Source: Dasypus novemcinctus
Taxonomy: Eukaryota; Chordata; Mammalia; Cingulata; Dasypodidae
Reading direction: 5' to 3'
Assembly (NCBI RefSeq): GCF_030445035.2
Contig: NW_026688628.1
Coordinates: 682,001 to 746,000 of the forward strand
Length of the DNA: 64,000 bases
Every line of letters starts with the position of its first letter. The stretch's first letter is position 1. The translations under genes and the position numbers were made by a program. The notes under the pieces are model-generated. The model ran no database searches, was not told where the DNA came from, and was given only the letters and a program-made list of their open reading frames with translations. This document shows, in pieces, positions 48,089 through 61,818 of this stretch.

Positions 48089-50745
48089 TACATTAAGCAT
48101 CTTTATTCTCAAAAATCCTCTTATCTCCTAATAACATATACAATTCCATGTGTTTATTATTTGTATTTAGTTTATATTAATGAGACCATGCAATATTTGT
48201 CCTTTTGTGTCTGGCTTACTTCACTTAGTATAATGTCTTCAAGACTCATCCATGTTATCACATATGTCCCAATTTCATTTCTTTTTACTGCAGCATAATA
48301 TTCCTTTGTATAGACCACATTTGTTTATACATTCAATCATGAAGGGACACTTGAGATTTTCCATCTTTGGCAATTGTGAACAACTTCGTTATGAACATTG
48401 GTGTGCAGATGTCTGTTTATGGCCTAGTTTTTAGTTCATCTGGATATATTCCTTGTAGAGGAATTGCTGGATCATGTGACAGTTCTATATTTAGCTTCCT
48501 CAGGAACCTCCAAACTGTATTCCATGAAGGCTGCACCATTTTACACTCCCACCAACAGTGAAGGAGTGTTCCTGTTTCTCCACATCCTCTCCAGCACATA
48601 TTGTTGTCTCTTTATTTTTTTTAATAATGGCCGTTCTATGTGGTGTTAAATGATATCTTATTGTTGTTTTAATTTGCATTTCCCTAATAGCTAGTGATAT
48701 GAAACATTTATTCATGTGCTTTTTGGCCATTTGTATTTCCTCTTTGGAGAAATGTCTATTTAAATCTTTGGTCCATTTTTAAATTTATTGCTTGCTTTTT
48801 TATTGTTGTGTTGTATGATCTCTTTATATAGCATGGAAATCAAACCCTTATCAGATAATTTGTTTCCAAATATTTTCTCCCATTGTCTTGATGCCTTTTC
48901 ACCTTCTTGAAGAAGCCCTTTGATTCATAGAAATGTTTAAGTTTGAGGAGGTCCCATTTATCCATGTATTCTTTTTTTGCTCGTGCTTTTGGTGTAAGGT
49001 TTATGAATCCTTCACCTACCACCAGGTCTTGAAGATGTTTTCCTACATATTCCTCTAGAGGCTTTATTGTACTTCCTTTTATATTCAGGTCTTTGGTCGA
49101 CTTTGAGTTTATTTTTGTATAATATGTGAGATAGGGGTCTTTTTTCTTTCTTTTGGCTATGGATATCCAGTTCTCCCAACAAAATTTTTTGAATAAGCTT
49201 TTCTTCCCCAACTGGGAGGGCTTGACAGGATTGTCAAAAATCACTTGGCCATAGATGTGAGTGTCTGTTTATGAACCATCAATTTGGTTCCATTGGTCTA
49301 TGTGTCTATGTTTATGACAAAACCATGTTGTTTTTACCACTGTAGCTAATTATATGAATTAAAGTCTGTAAGTGAGAGTCCTCCAACTTCACTTTTCCTT
49401 TTGAAAATGTTTTTGGTCTTTTGGGGACTCTTACACTTCCATATAGACTTGATAATTGTGTTTTCCATTTGCTAAAAAAAATACTGGTGGAATTTTTATT
49501 TGAATTGCATTGAATCTGTATATCAATTTGGGTAGAATTGACTTCTTAATGATATTTAGTCTTCCAACCCATGAGCAAGAAATGTCATTCCAATTATTTA
49601 GGTGTTTTAAATTCCTTTTTGCAATGCATTATAGTTTTCTGAATACAAGTGTTTTGCATCCTAGGTTAAGTTTATTCCTAAATATTTGATTCTTTTTGTT
49701 GCTATTGTACATGGAGTGTTTTTCTTGACTTCCTCCTCAGATTGTGCATTTTTCATGTAAAGAAACACTACTGATTTTTGCTTATTGATCTTGAATACTG
49801 ACACTCTACTGAAATAATTTATTAGCTCTAGCAGCATTGTTGTAGATTTTTCAGGACTTTCTAGATATATAATCATCATCTGCGAATAGTGAAAATTTTA
49901 ATTCTTCTTTTCCAATTTGCATGCCTTTTATTTCTTTTTCTTGTCTAATTGCTTTAGCTAGAAACTCTACCACTACATTGAAGAACAATGTGGTTAGTGA
50001 GCATCCTTGTCCTTTCCCTGATGTCAATCAGAAAGTTTTCAGTCTTTCACCATTGAATACAATGTTAGCTGTGGGTTTTTCTTATATGGCTTTTATCATG
50101 TCGAGAAGTTTCCTTCAATTCCTATTTCTTTGCGTATTTTTCTCAAGAAAGGATACTGTATTTTGTCAGATGCCTTTTCTGTGTCAATTGATAAGCTCAT
50201 GTGATTTTATTTCTTTGACTTATTAATGTGGTGTATTACGCTGATTGATTTTCTTGTGTTGAACCAGCCTTACATGCCTTGTATATAATCCAATTGATAA
50301 AGAAGGATAATTCTTTTAATGTGTTGTTCAATTTGATTAACAAGTATTTTATTGAGGATTTTTGCATCTATATTCATTAGAGAAATGGGCCTATAACAAT
50401 TTTTTTTGTAATAGCTTTATTTGGCTTTAGTGTTAGGGTGATATTGGTTTCATAGAATGAGTTTTGTAGCATTCCTTCTTGTTCAATTTTTTGGAAGAAC
50501 TTGAGTCACATTGGTATTAAATCTTCTTTGAATGCTTGGTAGTACTCACCTGTGAAACTGTCTGGTCAAGGGCTTTTCAGTTTGGGGAACTGTTAAATGA
50601 CTGTTTCAATCTCTTTACTTGTGATTGGTTTGTTGAGTCTTCTATTTCTTTGAGCATCAGTGTAGGTTGTTTGTACATTCTTAGGAAGTTTTCTAATTTA
50701 TCTACATTGTCTAGTTTTTTAGCATAAAAGTAGCATAAAATTGTT
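48089..50745 (-). mobile_element. Old L1 ORF2, second part of the element interrupted at 39504
   Basis: Minus-strand ORF2 of an older L1: the C terminus with the Cys/His-rich [19 protein letters not shown] (48590 downward), upstream segments at 49244-48840 and 49879-49661, and reverse transcriptase-proximal sequence up to about 50745. Multiple stops and frameshifts are present. The flank before the insertion at 39504 continues here in the order expected for one element. Confidence 0.82.
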
Positions 50746-52500
50746 CATACTCCCCCTAAAATGAACTACAAAAACCATACAGTCTGACTCATGCCTATCT
50801 ATTCTCACTTCTCCCTCCTCATTGGATTCCAGAGCCTCTGTCTTCTTCAGTGCACCTGTCAAACTTGGGGTCTATGCTCAGCTTGTCCCCATGCTTGTAA
50901 TATCATTTTCTACATCTATGTCCCCTTTCCCTGCCTAGTCTCAATTCCTACTCCTCCTCAAGGTATCTTCTCTAATTTCCTTACCATGGAAGGGTTTTTC
51001 TTATTGCCATATCCAGATTAGGGCATCCCATTCTATTTTCTCATTGCATCCTGAATCTCCCTTCAAAGGCCAATGCCAACAATTGAACTTTTCAGTTAGT
51101 CTAATGAGGACAGTTTCTGGCTCTATGGTATTCAATTTTGTATCTTCATGGAATAAATACTTAAGGTGTATTAATGCAGACATGTTGAATGAATGAACAT
51201 AAACACACAAATGAAATGCACACATAGTATCACACTTTTATACATTCACAAAATTTATTCAATTAACATATTGATGTCTAGTGTGCACAAGGTGTTGTGC
51301 ACAGGAAACATTTCCTCTGAAGGCTTAAAGAGTAAAACGCATAATGTCATTTCAACGTCAGGGTAAATTCAGGTCCAGTAATTCAGTACTAGTGACTATA
51401 AATTATACCAGTTTAAATGTGATTCAGAAGTAGAGTGATTAAAAATCTGATCCCATCTTCCACTTTAGTACTTCCAGTAAGCAAGTATATTCATTTTTAA
51501 TGCATTCAGGTGAAAGAGGGGTACAAAAATTGTTTTAATATGATACCTAAAATGACTGGGCAAGAGGTATACAATGGTCCATTCCACCATTCATACACCA
51601 CATGGTTTTCACACCTGGTCCATGCTATTTCCTCAATAAACTACTTGTCTGTGCCTGCCATTGTTTCTGCAGCCTCTAGTAATGGAAAAATGCTGTGTTT
51701 CTTGGTACAGAAGTCAGTTAAAGTTTACGTATCAGCTTGGTCTCCATGTCTTGACTGCGAGCACCTCTAGGGCTAGGGGCAACAGGGTATTCATCTGTGC
51801 ACTGTTTGCACTGCAAACTATTCTGATGTTGGGGAATTATTGGTTTCTGAGTCCAAAAGCTGGAATCTCAGAAACCAAAGTTATGGACACCCAGTGTGCT
51901 ACAGATGTGGCCCGATCAAAGCTTTGCTTATTATTCAATCAAGTAAAAGTGAAACCTCTGAATCAATTTAATCTAATATGCCCAGAGGAGCTGACCAGTT
52001 CACAAACAAAATCTAACATCTATTTTTGGAATTCATAATCAATATCAAACTGCTACAGAGTGTGTCCAGAAACAGAACTTATAGGTAGGTATTTATTATC
52101 CTCAATATATAGCAATTCAAATATGTGGAAAAATAAGGAATATTCCCAAAATGTTGTTGGATCTTTAAAATAACCACAGACAGAGGAAAGGAGGGAAACC
52201 TTTATCATGCATTCCACGATAATTAGGAAAAAAAGAAATTTATAAACAAAAAACTGAAAACCAAAGTGGAAGTCTATTCAAATGTATTCTAAACATACAA
52301 AACTAACTAAAATATGAGTATTCAATATTAGATTTAATGTAATGAAAAAGGACAAAAAAATGTAATTTAATGTTGAAAAGTTGGATGATGTGACTGTCAT
52401 TCTCCTGACATTATTAGAGAAAAAATGTGATTCACTTCTTAATCGGTGAAGGTAAATGCAAGCATGGTGTTGATTTTCTTCAGGCATTCTATTTATTGCA
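50746..52500. other. No gene seen; weak L2-like stretch at 50800-51240
   Basis: The phrase GTTGAATGAATGAA near 51184, after a pyrimidine-rich stretch with CTTCTCTAATTTCC, resembles an L2 3' end but is short. A 125-codon plus frame (51661-52038) shows no family motif. Nothing else is recognised. Confidence 0.4.
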
Positions 52501-52520
52501 GGACAATATTCAGTTACAAC

Positions 52521-53390
52521 TTAAGAAGTCTTATTGTCCACAGAATATGTTCTATACCATAATCCATGGTGAGTGTTCCTATCTGGTCTTAATAAAATAA
52601 TATAGCACCTAGGAGCAAAGATGTAGCCTAGTAATCCAGCACTGGAAGCCAAGCTGGAGAAGATTTCAATGGCTGCCATTACCTTCCCCTTGGTGCTGTG
52701 GTAGACAGAGAGGAAACTGACCCAAACCCTGCAGAACACCAGCTAGGTGTCAAGCAGGTTCCTGGCCATGAAAGCTACATTGAAGCTGCAGAGGGCCAAG
52801 CAGCCCAGGTATCCCAGGACACAGTAGAAGGCAGTAGCTGAGCCCTTAAGACACTCAATGGTAATATAACCAGGCTCAGTGTGTGCATCTTTATCAATGA
52901 ATGAGGGAGAGGTTCTGAACCAGATTCCAGAGAGTATCATCTGGATTAGGGAGCAAATGGAAATAGCAAAGTTAGGTGGCCCTGATTCCAAACACTGCCT
53001 CATCCTTCTCCCTAGAGCAGGGACCTTGAATTCCAGAACCACAGTGATTGTTTTGGCCAAAACAGTGGGCACAGCCACTGCAAAAACAATTCTAAATGTG
53101 ATTTGTCAGAGGATGCAGATGGCTGTGTTGGGATAAATGATGAAGAGCAAGGAGCATAGGAAACACAGGGTAAGGGAGATGAGCGGGATGTAGCTGAGGA
53201 TCCATTTATTGGCCTTGACGGTGGGAGTGTCTTGGTGCTTCACAAAGACCCCAAGAATAACAGTAGTGAGGAAAGAGAAGCAAAGAGCTGTGCAGACCAG
53301 AGTCAACCCCAATGGGTCTTTTGGAGGGAATGAGTTCTCTCATTGTTTGCATTCTGATGATCTGGACACTTCACACAGTGTTCTACATCT
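52521..53390 (-). pseudogene. Vomeronasal type-2 receptor (V2R) pseudogene, last exon
   Basis: V2Rs are class C receptors of the vomeronasal organ. The minus strand contains the terminal exon: end of the cysteine-rich domain (HCVKCPDHQ near 53370), then the seven-pass region with LGVFVKHQDTP near 53245, [58 protein letters not shown] and [11 protein letters not shown]...LLRPD near 52590. Breaks: a frameshift/deletion between the cysteine-rich end and TM1 (near 53330); a TGA after NTAICIL (53108-53106 region); and an in-frame loss of about 10 codons after NLLDT replaced by a TAG near 52745. No upstream exons are visible to 55 kb. A decayed gene, not a partial functional one. Confidence 0.92.
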
Positions 53391-54174
53391 GGTGAGAAAT
53401 GCAAAGTGTCATCAGCCCATGTTCAGTAATTCTCACTTATTCACTTGACCCAAAAGAATAACATTGGACAATTTCAGCCAAATTTGTCCAGCTTGTGATG
53501 ATTTTAAATAACCCTGTGCTTTAATGTGCTTGTTGTTCCTTCCCTAAACTTTCTCTTAGACCTCTGGCTTTCTTTTAAACATTCAGTCCATCAATTTGAT
53601 AACAGTGTAATTTATTTACTGTTGAGCTTCCATTCTTTTCTTGTCCACACATCATACTTTTTCTAGTGGATTTTCTGCTTGTTTCTGTAGATGGTCCCTG
53701 TATAATTTTGATGTAATTCACTATTGACCAGATCTATGTTAAATAATTTATTCCACTTGTGGCTTGACCATTCATTGCCAAACAGAAAATATCAGTATTA
53801 ATGTAATTAACATTCATTAAACTTTTCCTTTAAGGTTGATGATATATGATGATACATGTCTTATTAAACAAATTTTCTCCTTTGAAAATGAAAACATTCT
53901 TCTCCTTTTTGTTTCTTTAAGGTTTTTATTTTTACATTTAGAATTACAATTTTCCTGATATTGATGAATCTGCATGTGACCAATTTGTTTCTAGATGTGT
54001 CATTTGGTTCCTTTTATTTCCTTTTTATCCTTATGATGAAACAACATTATAGTGACTTAAAAAAAGAAACAGGTAGAATATGCATTCCCATTTCACTCCT
54101 TGTTTTAAAGTTTGCCTTAGCAAAGCTTTTTGAAAATGATCTCATAGGAATGATTTAATAAGTTGTAATTGCCC
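53391..54174. other. No gene seen; upstream of the V2R pseudogene
   Basis: The exon encoding the rest of the V2R cysteine-rich domain is not found here. The AT-rich sequence has no other recognised features. Confidence 0.45.
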
Positions 54175-55295
54175 CATAAAGTTGTGATTGTGATAACAAC
54201 TGCATTGACTCAGTCAATCAATTTGGAGAATAATGATATCTTTACAATATTGAGTCCTTTCAATTATGAACATGGTTCATCCCTCCATTTATTTAGTTTT
54301 CTTTAAATTTTTCTTGATACCTTTATTATACAGATGTCTTTCCAAACTTTCCTAAATATTATTTTTAGGCATTTAATACTTTCAAGATATTTTAAATATC
54401 ATCTTTGGAAGTTTCATTTTATAAAGCCCTATGAGTTGCATATATAAGAAGCTTTTATATTACCCTTGTATTCAGACCACTAATCTGAGTGTATAAAATC
54501 TTCCAGATCTTCAACTTATGCAATAAACTCCTTTCCAAATTATGTCAATTTTACTTTATCCTTTCAAATAATTATTCCTTCCAATCTTTTTCTTGCCAAT
54601 ATTGCTTTGGGAAGGATCTCCAGTGCATTGTTAGATGTGTTAATATTGAAAATTTTTGTTTTGTTATTGATCTCCCAGGCATGAAATACTTCAATATGAT
54701 GTGAAATTTGTGTTAGTTTTCAGGAAGTATCTTTAAAAGGATGAAGATGGTTCTTCTGAATTTTTATTTGATAAGTTATGCTTTTGTTGTTTGTTCTAAA
54801 ATCACTGGTGGGTGTTGAATTTTATTAAGTATTTTCCTTCATTCACTGAGATGACAGTTTCTACTTTTCAGGGGGTACATATACTGAATTACCTTGCTTT
54901 GCCATGATAAATCCTCTTTACAAAATATTGCTGGAATTAGACTGCAGATTATTTTTTTATGATATGTGAGCTTATGTTTAAAAAAGCTAGAAACCTGTAA
55001 ATTTCCTATTTTTAATGGCCTTATAAGATTTTGATACAAATGTTAAGCCGTAATCATAAATGGAGATATTTTCCCATTTTTTTCCTATTCCTTGGAAAAG
55101 TTTGAGTAAATAAGTATAATTTTTCCTTGAAAGTTTAGTGGAATTCCCCAATAAGGCCATTGGTCAATATGAAAATTTATGAGAATGTTTTAATCTATAG
55201 ATTCAATCACTGAAGAAGATATGAATCTTTTCAGATTTTTTATTTTGGGGGCCTATTTTTTGGCAACTTTTATTTTTCTAGGAATAGGTGAATAT
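54175..55295 (-). mobile_element. Old L1 ORF2 fragment
   Basis: Highly diverged antisense ORF2: CAATTTGGAGAATAATGATATC then TTACAATATTGAGTCC near 54220-54260 and the pre-reverse transcriptase part near 55140-55200. It is interrupted at ~55296 by the A tail of the young L1. Confidence 0.65.
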
Positions 55296-58004
55296 CATTT
55301 ATTTTTTGTCTTTATTTTTTAATATTACATTAAAAAATATGAGGTCCCCATACACCCCCCAACCCCCTCACCCCACTTCCCCCCCTAACAACAACCTCCT
55401 CCATCATCATGATACATTCATTGCATTTGGTGAATACATCTCTGAGCACCACTGCACCTCATGGTCAATGGTCCACATCATAGCTCACACTCTCCCATAT
55501 TCCACCCACTGGGCCATGGGGGGACATACAATGTCTGGTAACTGTCCATGCAGCACCACCCAGGACAACCTCAAGTCCTGAAAATGCCCCCACATCTCAT
55601 CTCTTCCTCCCATTCCCTACCCCCAGCAGCCACCATGGCCGCTTTCTCTACACCAATGACACATTTTCTTCCATTACTAATCACAATATTTCATGAATAG
55701 AATATCAGTAAGTCCACTCTAATCCATACTCTATTCGTCCATCCTGTGGACCTTGGAATGGTTGTGTCCACTCCACATCTATATCAACAGGAGAGGCTTG
55801 TGAACAAAGATCACATCTGAGTCCAGCTCCATCACACTGAAACACAAACTCCAAAGTAGGGCCAACTGACATGGCACTGAACTCCAAGTGCCATGACCAT
55901 AGGACCTGTGGATCTCTGTAGCCCTCCAAAGAACCAATACCCGGGGTTGTATCTACTTTATCTGTCACTGGAACTCTGCTGAGGAATGCATAAGGGCAAC
56001 CCCTTTGATAATCTCCTGGATCTTTTTGGAGACTCACAGCCATATAGACTAATTTGTCCTTTCCATTTCCCCCTTTGATTCAGGTCACACAGCATTTTTA
56101 ACTCCTGGTATTATATGTAGATTGAGATATTTTGCTGGTGCGAGTTGACCTTTTATTCAAGGTCATTTTCTAGTTACATCATCAGCTGGTACTTGGTAGT
56201 AATCCCTCCATGCCAGGGAGGCTCATTCCTGGGAGTCATGTCCCAATCTAAGGGGGAGGCAACACATTTACATGCTGAGTTTGGCTTCAAGACTGGCCAC
56301 ATTTGAGCAACACGAAGGCTCTCAGGAGGTAACTCTTAGGCACCCTGCAGCTCTAGGCCTTATTCTTATTTCAGGTGCACAGGCTCACAAGCATACTCAT
56401 TAGTATCAAGGGCTCATTGTTGGACCTTACTTATTTTTTGGTCTTTGCTATTGCACTTGGGGGATTGTTACTGTTCGTTTAGGGGCTGTGTTAGAGCTCC
56501 CCTGGCTAGGAACTCAGCACTCCCTCAGTTGTTTTTAATTGTATCCACTATGAAAATATCCAAACATTTTTATGTACCCTGGATATATGCCCTGTAGAAC
56601 ATCCTGCCAACCATGTGTCCCCTGTCAATAACATCCCACACCAGTATTCCTCTCCTGCCATTGATGAATCTCTCTGTGATCCAAAACATCATGAAAAGTG
56701 AAACCCAATATATTGCCAGGTTCCATTAATAGTAAAATGGAATATAGTGATGAGTTTAAAGGTTAGATATAGAATACATATTAACTTGGAAAAATTAAGT
56801 TAAAAATAAATTGGGGTATCAAAAAATTTAAAAATGCAAAAGCTTTGTTTTGGATGTTTTACCTTCCGTCACTGCAATAAGTGTTGCCCTGTATGCAAAA
56901 GGCAAGGCAAGTACTTCCGTCTTTTCCTCAGTGTCTATGTCCTCCCTTTTTCTTTTCTTTTCTCCTAACTATTGAGCTTCTCTTCACAAGAGCCCTAGAT
57001 CACAGTAATTCATATATACATTATATACAGTACTCCCACACATCCACCATAAAACCTTTTCCCTTCCATAGTGATATTCTAATAACTTATTCATATCATA
57101 TTTACTGAAACTGATGTACAGACTCTGAGACAATAGCTTTCAAACAAGGTGACATCTGTGCTTACATCGTGGTTCATACTTTAGGATACACAGATTTCTA
57201 AATTTTTAGTTATCCTATGTTTTACATTATGGTTTACATTATTAGTCTGTCATCCCCTATATGTTTATGGTGTAATATTACATGTTTTATATCCATCCTT
57301 GTGTACTCTCGTGAACTCCTCTCTTATCCCTACATTTACCTTGGTTCTATCCATTCAACATCCATTTTCCCCTCCCCTTGTGGCCCAAAGTGACAGTCAA
57401 CCTCCATTTCCCAAGGAGCCACGTACAGAGATACTTGCAACAGTGTTCAGGGCCTGACTTGCTCAGCTGCCCTAATGCCCTGGGAGCCACCCTTTCTCTC
57501 AAGAGATACAGTTCCCACTATTTGATGGCATTAGTCCTCCCCAGGATGTGGGTCCACCCTCACTCTCACTCCTTGGGTCTCTACCCAATGGTGCAACCCA
57601 CCCTGGCAAAATGAGCATTCAGACATTCCCCAGGAGTCCATCCCGCATCAGACCATCCCCTCCGAGCATCCTAAACAGATAAGACTCCTGATTATATTTT
57701 GATATGATTTTCTCAGTATTTTACTCTTAACCAACACCTGACTCTCTCCTATGTTCATATGTTGCCCCTTCCTCCTCCCAATTTTTGGGCAATATTACCC
57801 AACCACCCATCCCTAGCCCCCCTCAAATCTGCAAAGCCCAACCCAAAGGCAACCCCTTGCCCCCATTTTATCTCTTCTTTGTGCTCATACTTACCATCAG
57901 CTCATCATAGATTTCACACCTGCAGACATGGGCTCACATCCTTCCTCCACCCCCCGATTTCCTGTAAGCCTATCTTCCAGTCTCTAGCTCTTTGAGGCAG
58001 CTTG
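55296..58004 (-). other. L1 long 3' UTR (~2.7 kb, with deletion)
   Basis: Collinear inverted match to 12341-15298 and 45125-48076, apart from the deletion near 55790. The deletion joins two sense frames into one of 112 codons (56043-55705); see findings. Confidence 0.9.
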
Positions 58005-61000
58005 CTTATTTCATATCATTGAGGTCATGTAGTATTTGTCCTTCAATGCCTGGGTTGCTTCACTCAACATAGGTTCTCAAGATTCATCCATGTTATCACG
58101 TGTGTTTGTAGTGTATTTGTTCTTACAGCTGCGTAGTATTCCATTGTATGTATATACCTCATTTTATTGATCCACTCGTCTGTTGATGGGCATTTGGGTT
58201 GATTCCAACTTTTGGCGATAGTGAACAATACTGCTATGAACATTGGTGTGCATATATTGGTTTGTGTCCTTGTTTTCAGTTCTCCTGGGTATATACCCAG
58301 GAGTGGTTTTGCTGGGTCATATGGCAAATCTATGGTTAGTTTTTTGAGAAACCACCAAACTGTCATCCAGAATGGCTGGATCCTTCTGCATTTCCACCAG
58401 CAGTGGATGAGTGTTCCCCTTTCTTCACATCCTCTCCAGCACTTGTAGTCTTCTGTTTTTTTCATAGCTGCCAATCTTATGGGAATAAGATGGTATCTCA
58501 TTGTAATTTTGATTTGCATTTCCCTGATAGCTAGAGATTTGGAGCATTTTTTCATGTGCTTTTTAGCCATTTGTATTTCTTCTATGGAAAAGTTCTGTTT
58601 AAATCTTTTTCCCATTTCTTAACGGGTTGTTTATCTTTTTATTTTCAAGATATATGAGTTCTTTATATATGCAAGTTATAAGTCTCTTATCAGATATATG
58701 GTTACCAAATATTTTCTCCCATTGTGTGGGTTCCCTTTTTACTTTCTTGACAAACTCCTTTGAGGTGCAGAAGGCTTTAATTTTGAGGAAGTCCCATTTA
58801 TCTATTAGTTCTTTTGCTGCTCGTACTTTTGGTGTGATATTCATGAAGCCATTTTCTATTACAAGGTCCTGTAGATGTTTCCCTACACTGCTTTCCAAGG
58901 TCTTTATGGTCTTGGCTCTTATATTTAGGTCTTTGATCGATCTTGAGTTGATCTTTGTATAAGGTGTGAGATGGTAATCCTCTTTCATTCTTCTACATCT
59001 GGAGATCCAGTACTCCAGACACCATTTGTTGAATAGGCCATTCTCTCCCAGTTGAGAGGGTTTGGTGGCTTTATCACATATTATATGGCTATATATATGA
59101 GGTTCTATATCATAACTTTCAATTCGATTCCATTGGTCTGTGTATCTCTCCTTATGCCAATACCATGCTGTTTTCACTACTGTTCCTTTGTAGTATGTTT
59201 TGAAGTCAGGTAGTGTGATTCCACCAATTTCGTTTTTCATTTTCAATATGTCCTTGGCTATTTGGGCCTCTTTCCTTTCTAAATAAATTTCATAGTTAGT
59301 TTTCCTAGTTCCTTAAAGAAGGCTGTTTTTTTTTATTGGGATTGCATTGAATGTGTAGATCAGTTTTGGTAGAATAGACATCTTAGTAATATTTAGTCTT
59401 CCTATCCATGAACAGGGAATATTCTTCCATTTATTCAGGTCTTCTTTGATTTCCTTGAACAGTCTTTTATAGTTCTCAGTGTATAAGTTTTTTACATCTT
59501 TAGTTAAATTTATTCCTAAATATTTTATTTTTTTACTTACTATTGTAAATGGTATTTGTTTCCTGATTTCCTCCTGATCTTGCTCATTATTGTTGTACAA
59601 AAATGCTACTGATTTTTGCACATTGAACTTATAACCTGCGATTTTACTAAACTCATTTATGAGTCCTGGAAGCTTTGTTGTAGATCTCTCAGGGTTTTCT
59701 ATGTATAGGATCATGTCATCTTCAAATAATGAAATTTTGACTTCTTCCTTTCCAATTTGAATACCTTTTATATCTGGTTCTTGCCTCAGTGTTTCAGCAA
59801 GTACTTCTAAGACAATGTTAAAGAGAAGGGGAGACAATGGGCATCCTTGTCTTGTTCCTGACTTTAGAGAGAAGGAATTTAGGATTTCTCCATTGTAAAT
59901 GATGTTGGCTGTGGGTTTTTCATATATACTCTTTATCATGTTCAAAAAATTTCCTTGTATTCCGATCTTTTGGAGGATTTTTATCAAGAAAGTGTGCTGT
60001 ATTTTGTCAAATGGTTTTTCTGCATCTATAGTTATAATCATGTGATTTTTTTCCTTCAATCTATTTATATGGTGTATTACATTGATTGATTTTCTTATGT
60101 TGAACCATCCTTGCATACCTGGAATGAATCTCACTTGGTCATGGTGTATAATTCGTTTAATGTGTTGTTGAATACAATTAGCAAGTATTTTGTTAAGTAT
60201 TTTTGCGTCTAAGTTCATTAGAGAAATTGGTCTGTCATTTTCTTTTCTTGTGGTGTATTTGTTTGGCTTTGGTACTAGGGTAATGTTGGCATCACAGAAG
60301 GAGTTCAGCAATGTTCCTTCTGTTTCAATTTTTTGGAATAGTTTCAGCAGGATTGGTGTTTGTTCTTTCTGGAATGTTTTGTAGAATTCACCTGTGAAGC
60401 CGTCTTGCCCTGGGCTCTTCTTAGTTGGGAGGTATTTAATGACTGATTCTATCTCTTTACTAGTGATTGGTTTGTTGAGATCATCAATTTCTTCTTTTGT
60501 CAATATGGGCTGCTTATGTGTTTCTAGGAATTTGTCCATTTCCTCTGAATTCTCATTTTTGTTGGAATATAGTTTTTTCAAAGTATCCTCTTATGATAGT
60601 CTTTATTTCTGTGGGGTCAGTGGTAATATCGCCTTTCTCATTTCTTATTTTGTGTATTTGCATCTTTTTTCTTTTTTTGCTTTTAGTCTTGCTAAAGGTT
60701 TGTCAATTTTTTTGACCTTCTCAAAAAAACAGCTCTTGGTGTTGTTGATCGTTTCAAGTACTTTCTTATTTTTTATTTTGTTTATTTCTACTCTTATCTT
60801 TGTTATTTCCTTCCTTCTTCTTCCTATTAGATTACTTTGTTGTTGTTTTTCTAATTCCTCCAAATGTGCAGTTAGTTCTTAAATTTTTGCTTTCTTCTTT
60901 TAGATATATGAATTTATGGCTATCAATTTCCCTCTCAGTACTGCTTTTGCTGCATCCCATAAATTTTTGTATGTTGTGTTATCATTATCATTTGTTTCAA

Positions 61001-61818
61001 GGTAGTCTTTGATTTCTTTTGAGATTTCCTCTTTGACCCACTGTTTTTCTAAGAGTGTGCTGTTTAATTTCCAAATCATGGTCTGAAATCTGGGCCTCTG
61101 ACCCTTGCAAATTTCCAGCTTCACTCCACTGTGGTCAGAGATATTATTTTGTATGATTTCGATCTTTCTGAATTCATTAAGCCTTTCTTTGTGGCCTAGC
61201 ATATGGTCTATCCTGGAGAATGATCCATGTGCACTTGAGAAAAATGTATATCCTGCTGTGTTTGGGTGTAATGATCTATATATGTCTATTAGATCCAGCT
61301 CCTCTAACACTGTTCAAATGTTTTGTTTCTTTAGTGATTCTCTTTTGAGATGTTCTGTCCAGAGTTGATAGTGGTGTATTAAAATCACCCACTATAATTG
61401 TAGATGCATCTATTCTTTCACTTAGTTTTTCCAGCATTTGACTCACGTATTTAGAGGCCCCCTTGTTAGGAGCATAAATATTTATGATTGTTTGATCTTC
61501 TTGACAGATTTTCCCTTTTACTAAAATGTAGTATCCTTCTTTGTCTCTCAACATTGTTTTGCATTTAAAGTCTATTTTGTCTAATATTAATATAGCTACT
61601 CCTGCAATTTTTTGATTATTGTTTGCTTGTAAGATTATTTTCCAACCATTCACTTTCAACCTCCATGAGTCTCTGGGTCTAAGATGTGTCTCTTGTAGAC
61701 AGCATATAGATGGGTCATATTTCCTTATCCAATGTCCCAGTCTGAATCTTTTGATAGGTGAGTTAAGTTCGTTGACATTCAGTGTTATCACTTTCAAGGA
61801 ATTATTTGTGTTAGCCAT
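58005..61818 (-). pseudogene. L1 ORF2, nearly complete, several frameshifts
   Basis: ORF2 starts with MANTNNSLKVITLNVNELNS at 61818. Endonuclease residues are all present: the Asn of LNVNELN, Glu in LQETHL, Asp/Asn in VGDFNTPLS, Asp in SRIDHML and His in SDHSGV. A frameshift lies between VGDFNTPLS and SRIDHML (about 61300). Further shifts occur near 60900, 60600, 59280 and 58610. The longest open piece (60581-59313, 422 codons) spans the reverse transcriptase with [22 protein letters not shown] and [14 protein letters not shown]. The catalytic FADD box reads FEDD (Glu codon at 59721-59723). The C-terminal Cys/His motif [18 protein letters not shown] is intact near 58440. Complete in domains but not expressible as one protein. 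Confidence 0.92.

Noticed and set aside
51661..52038. A 125-codon frame near the V2R pseudogene
   Set aside because: No V2R or other family motif was found, and its composition is not gene-like.
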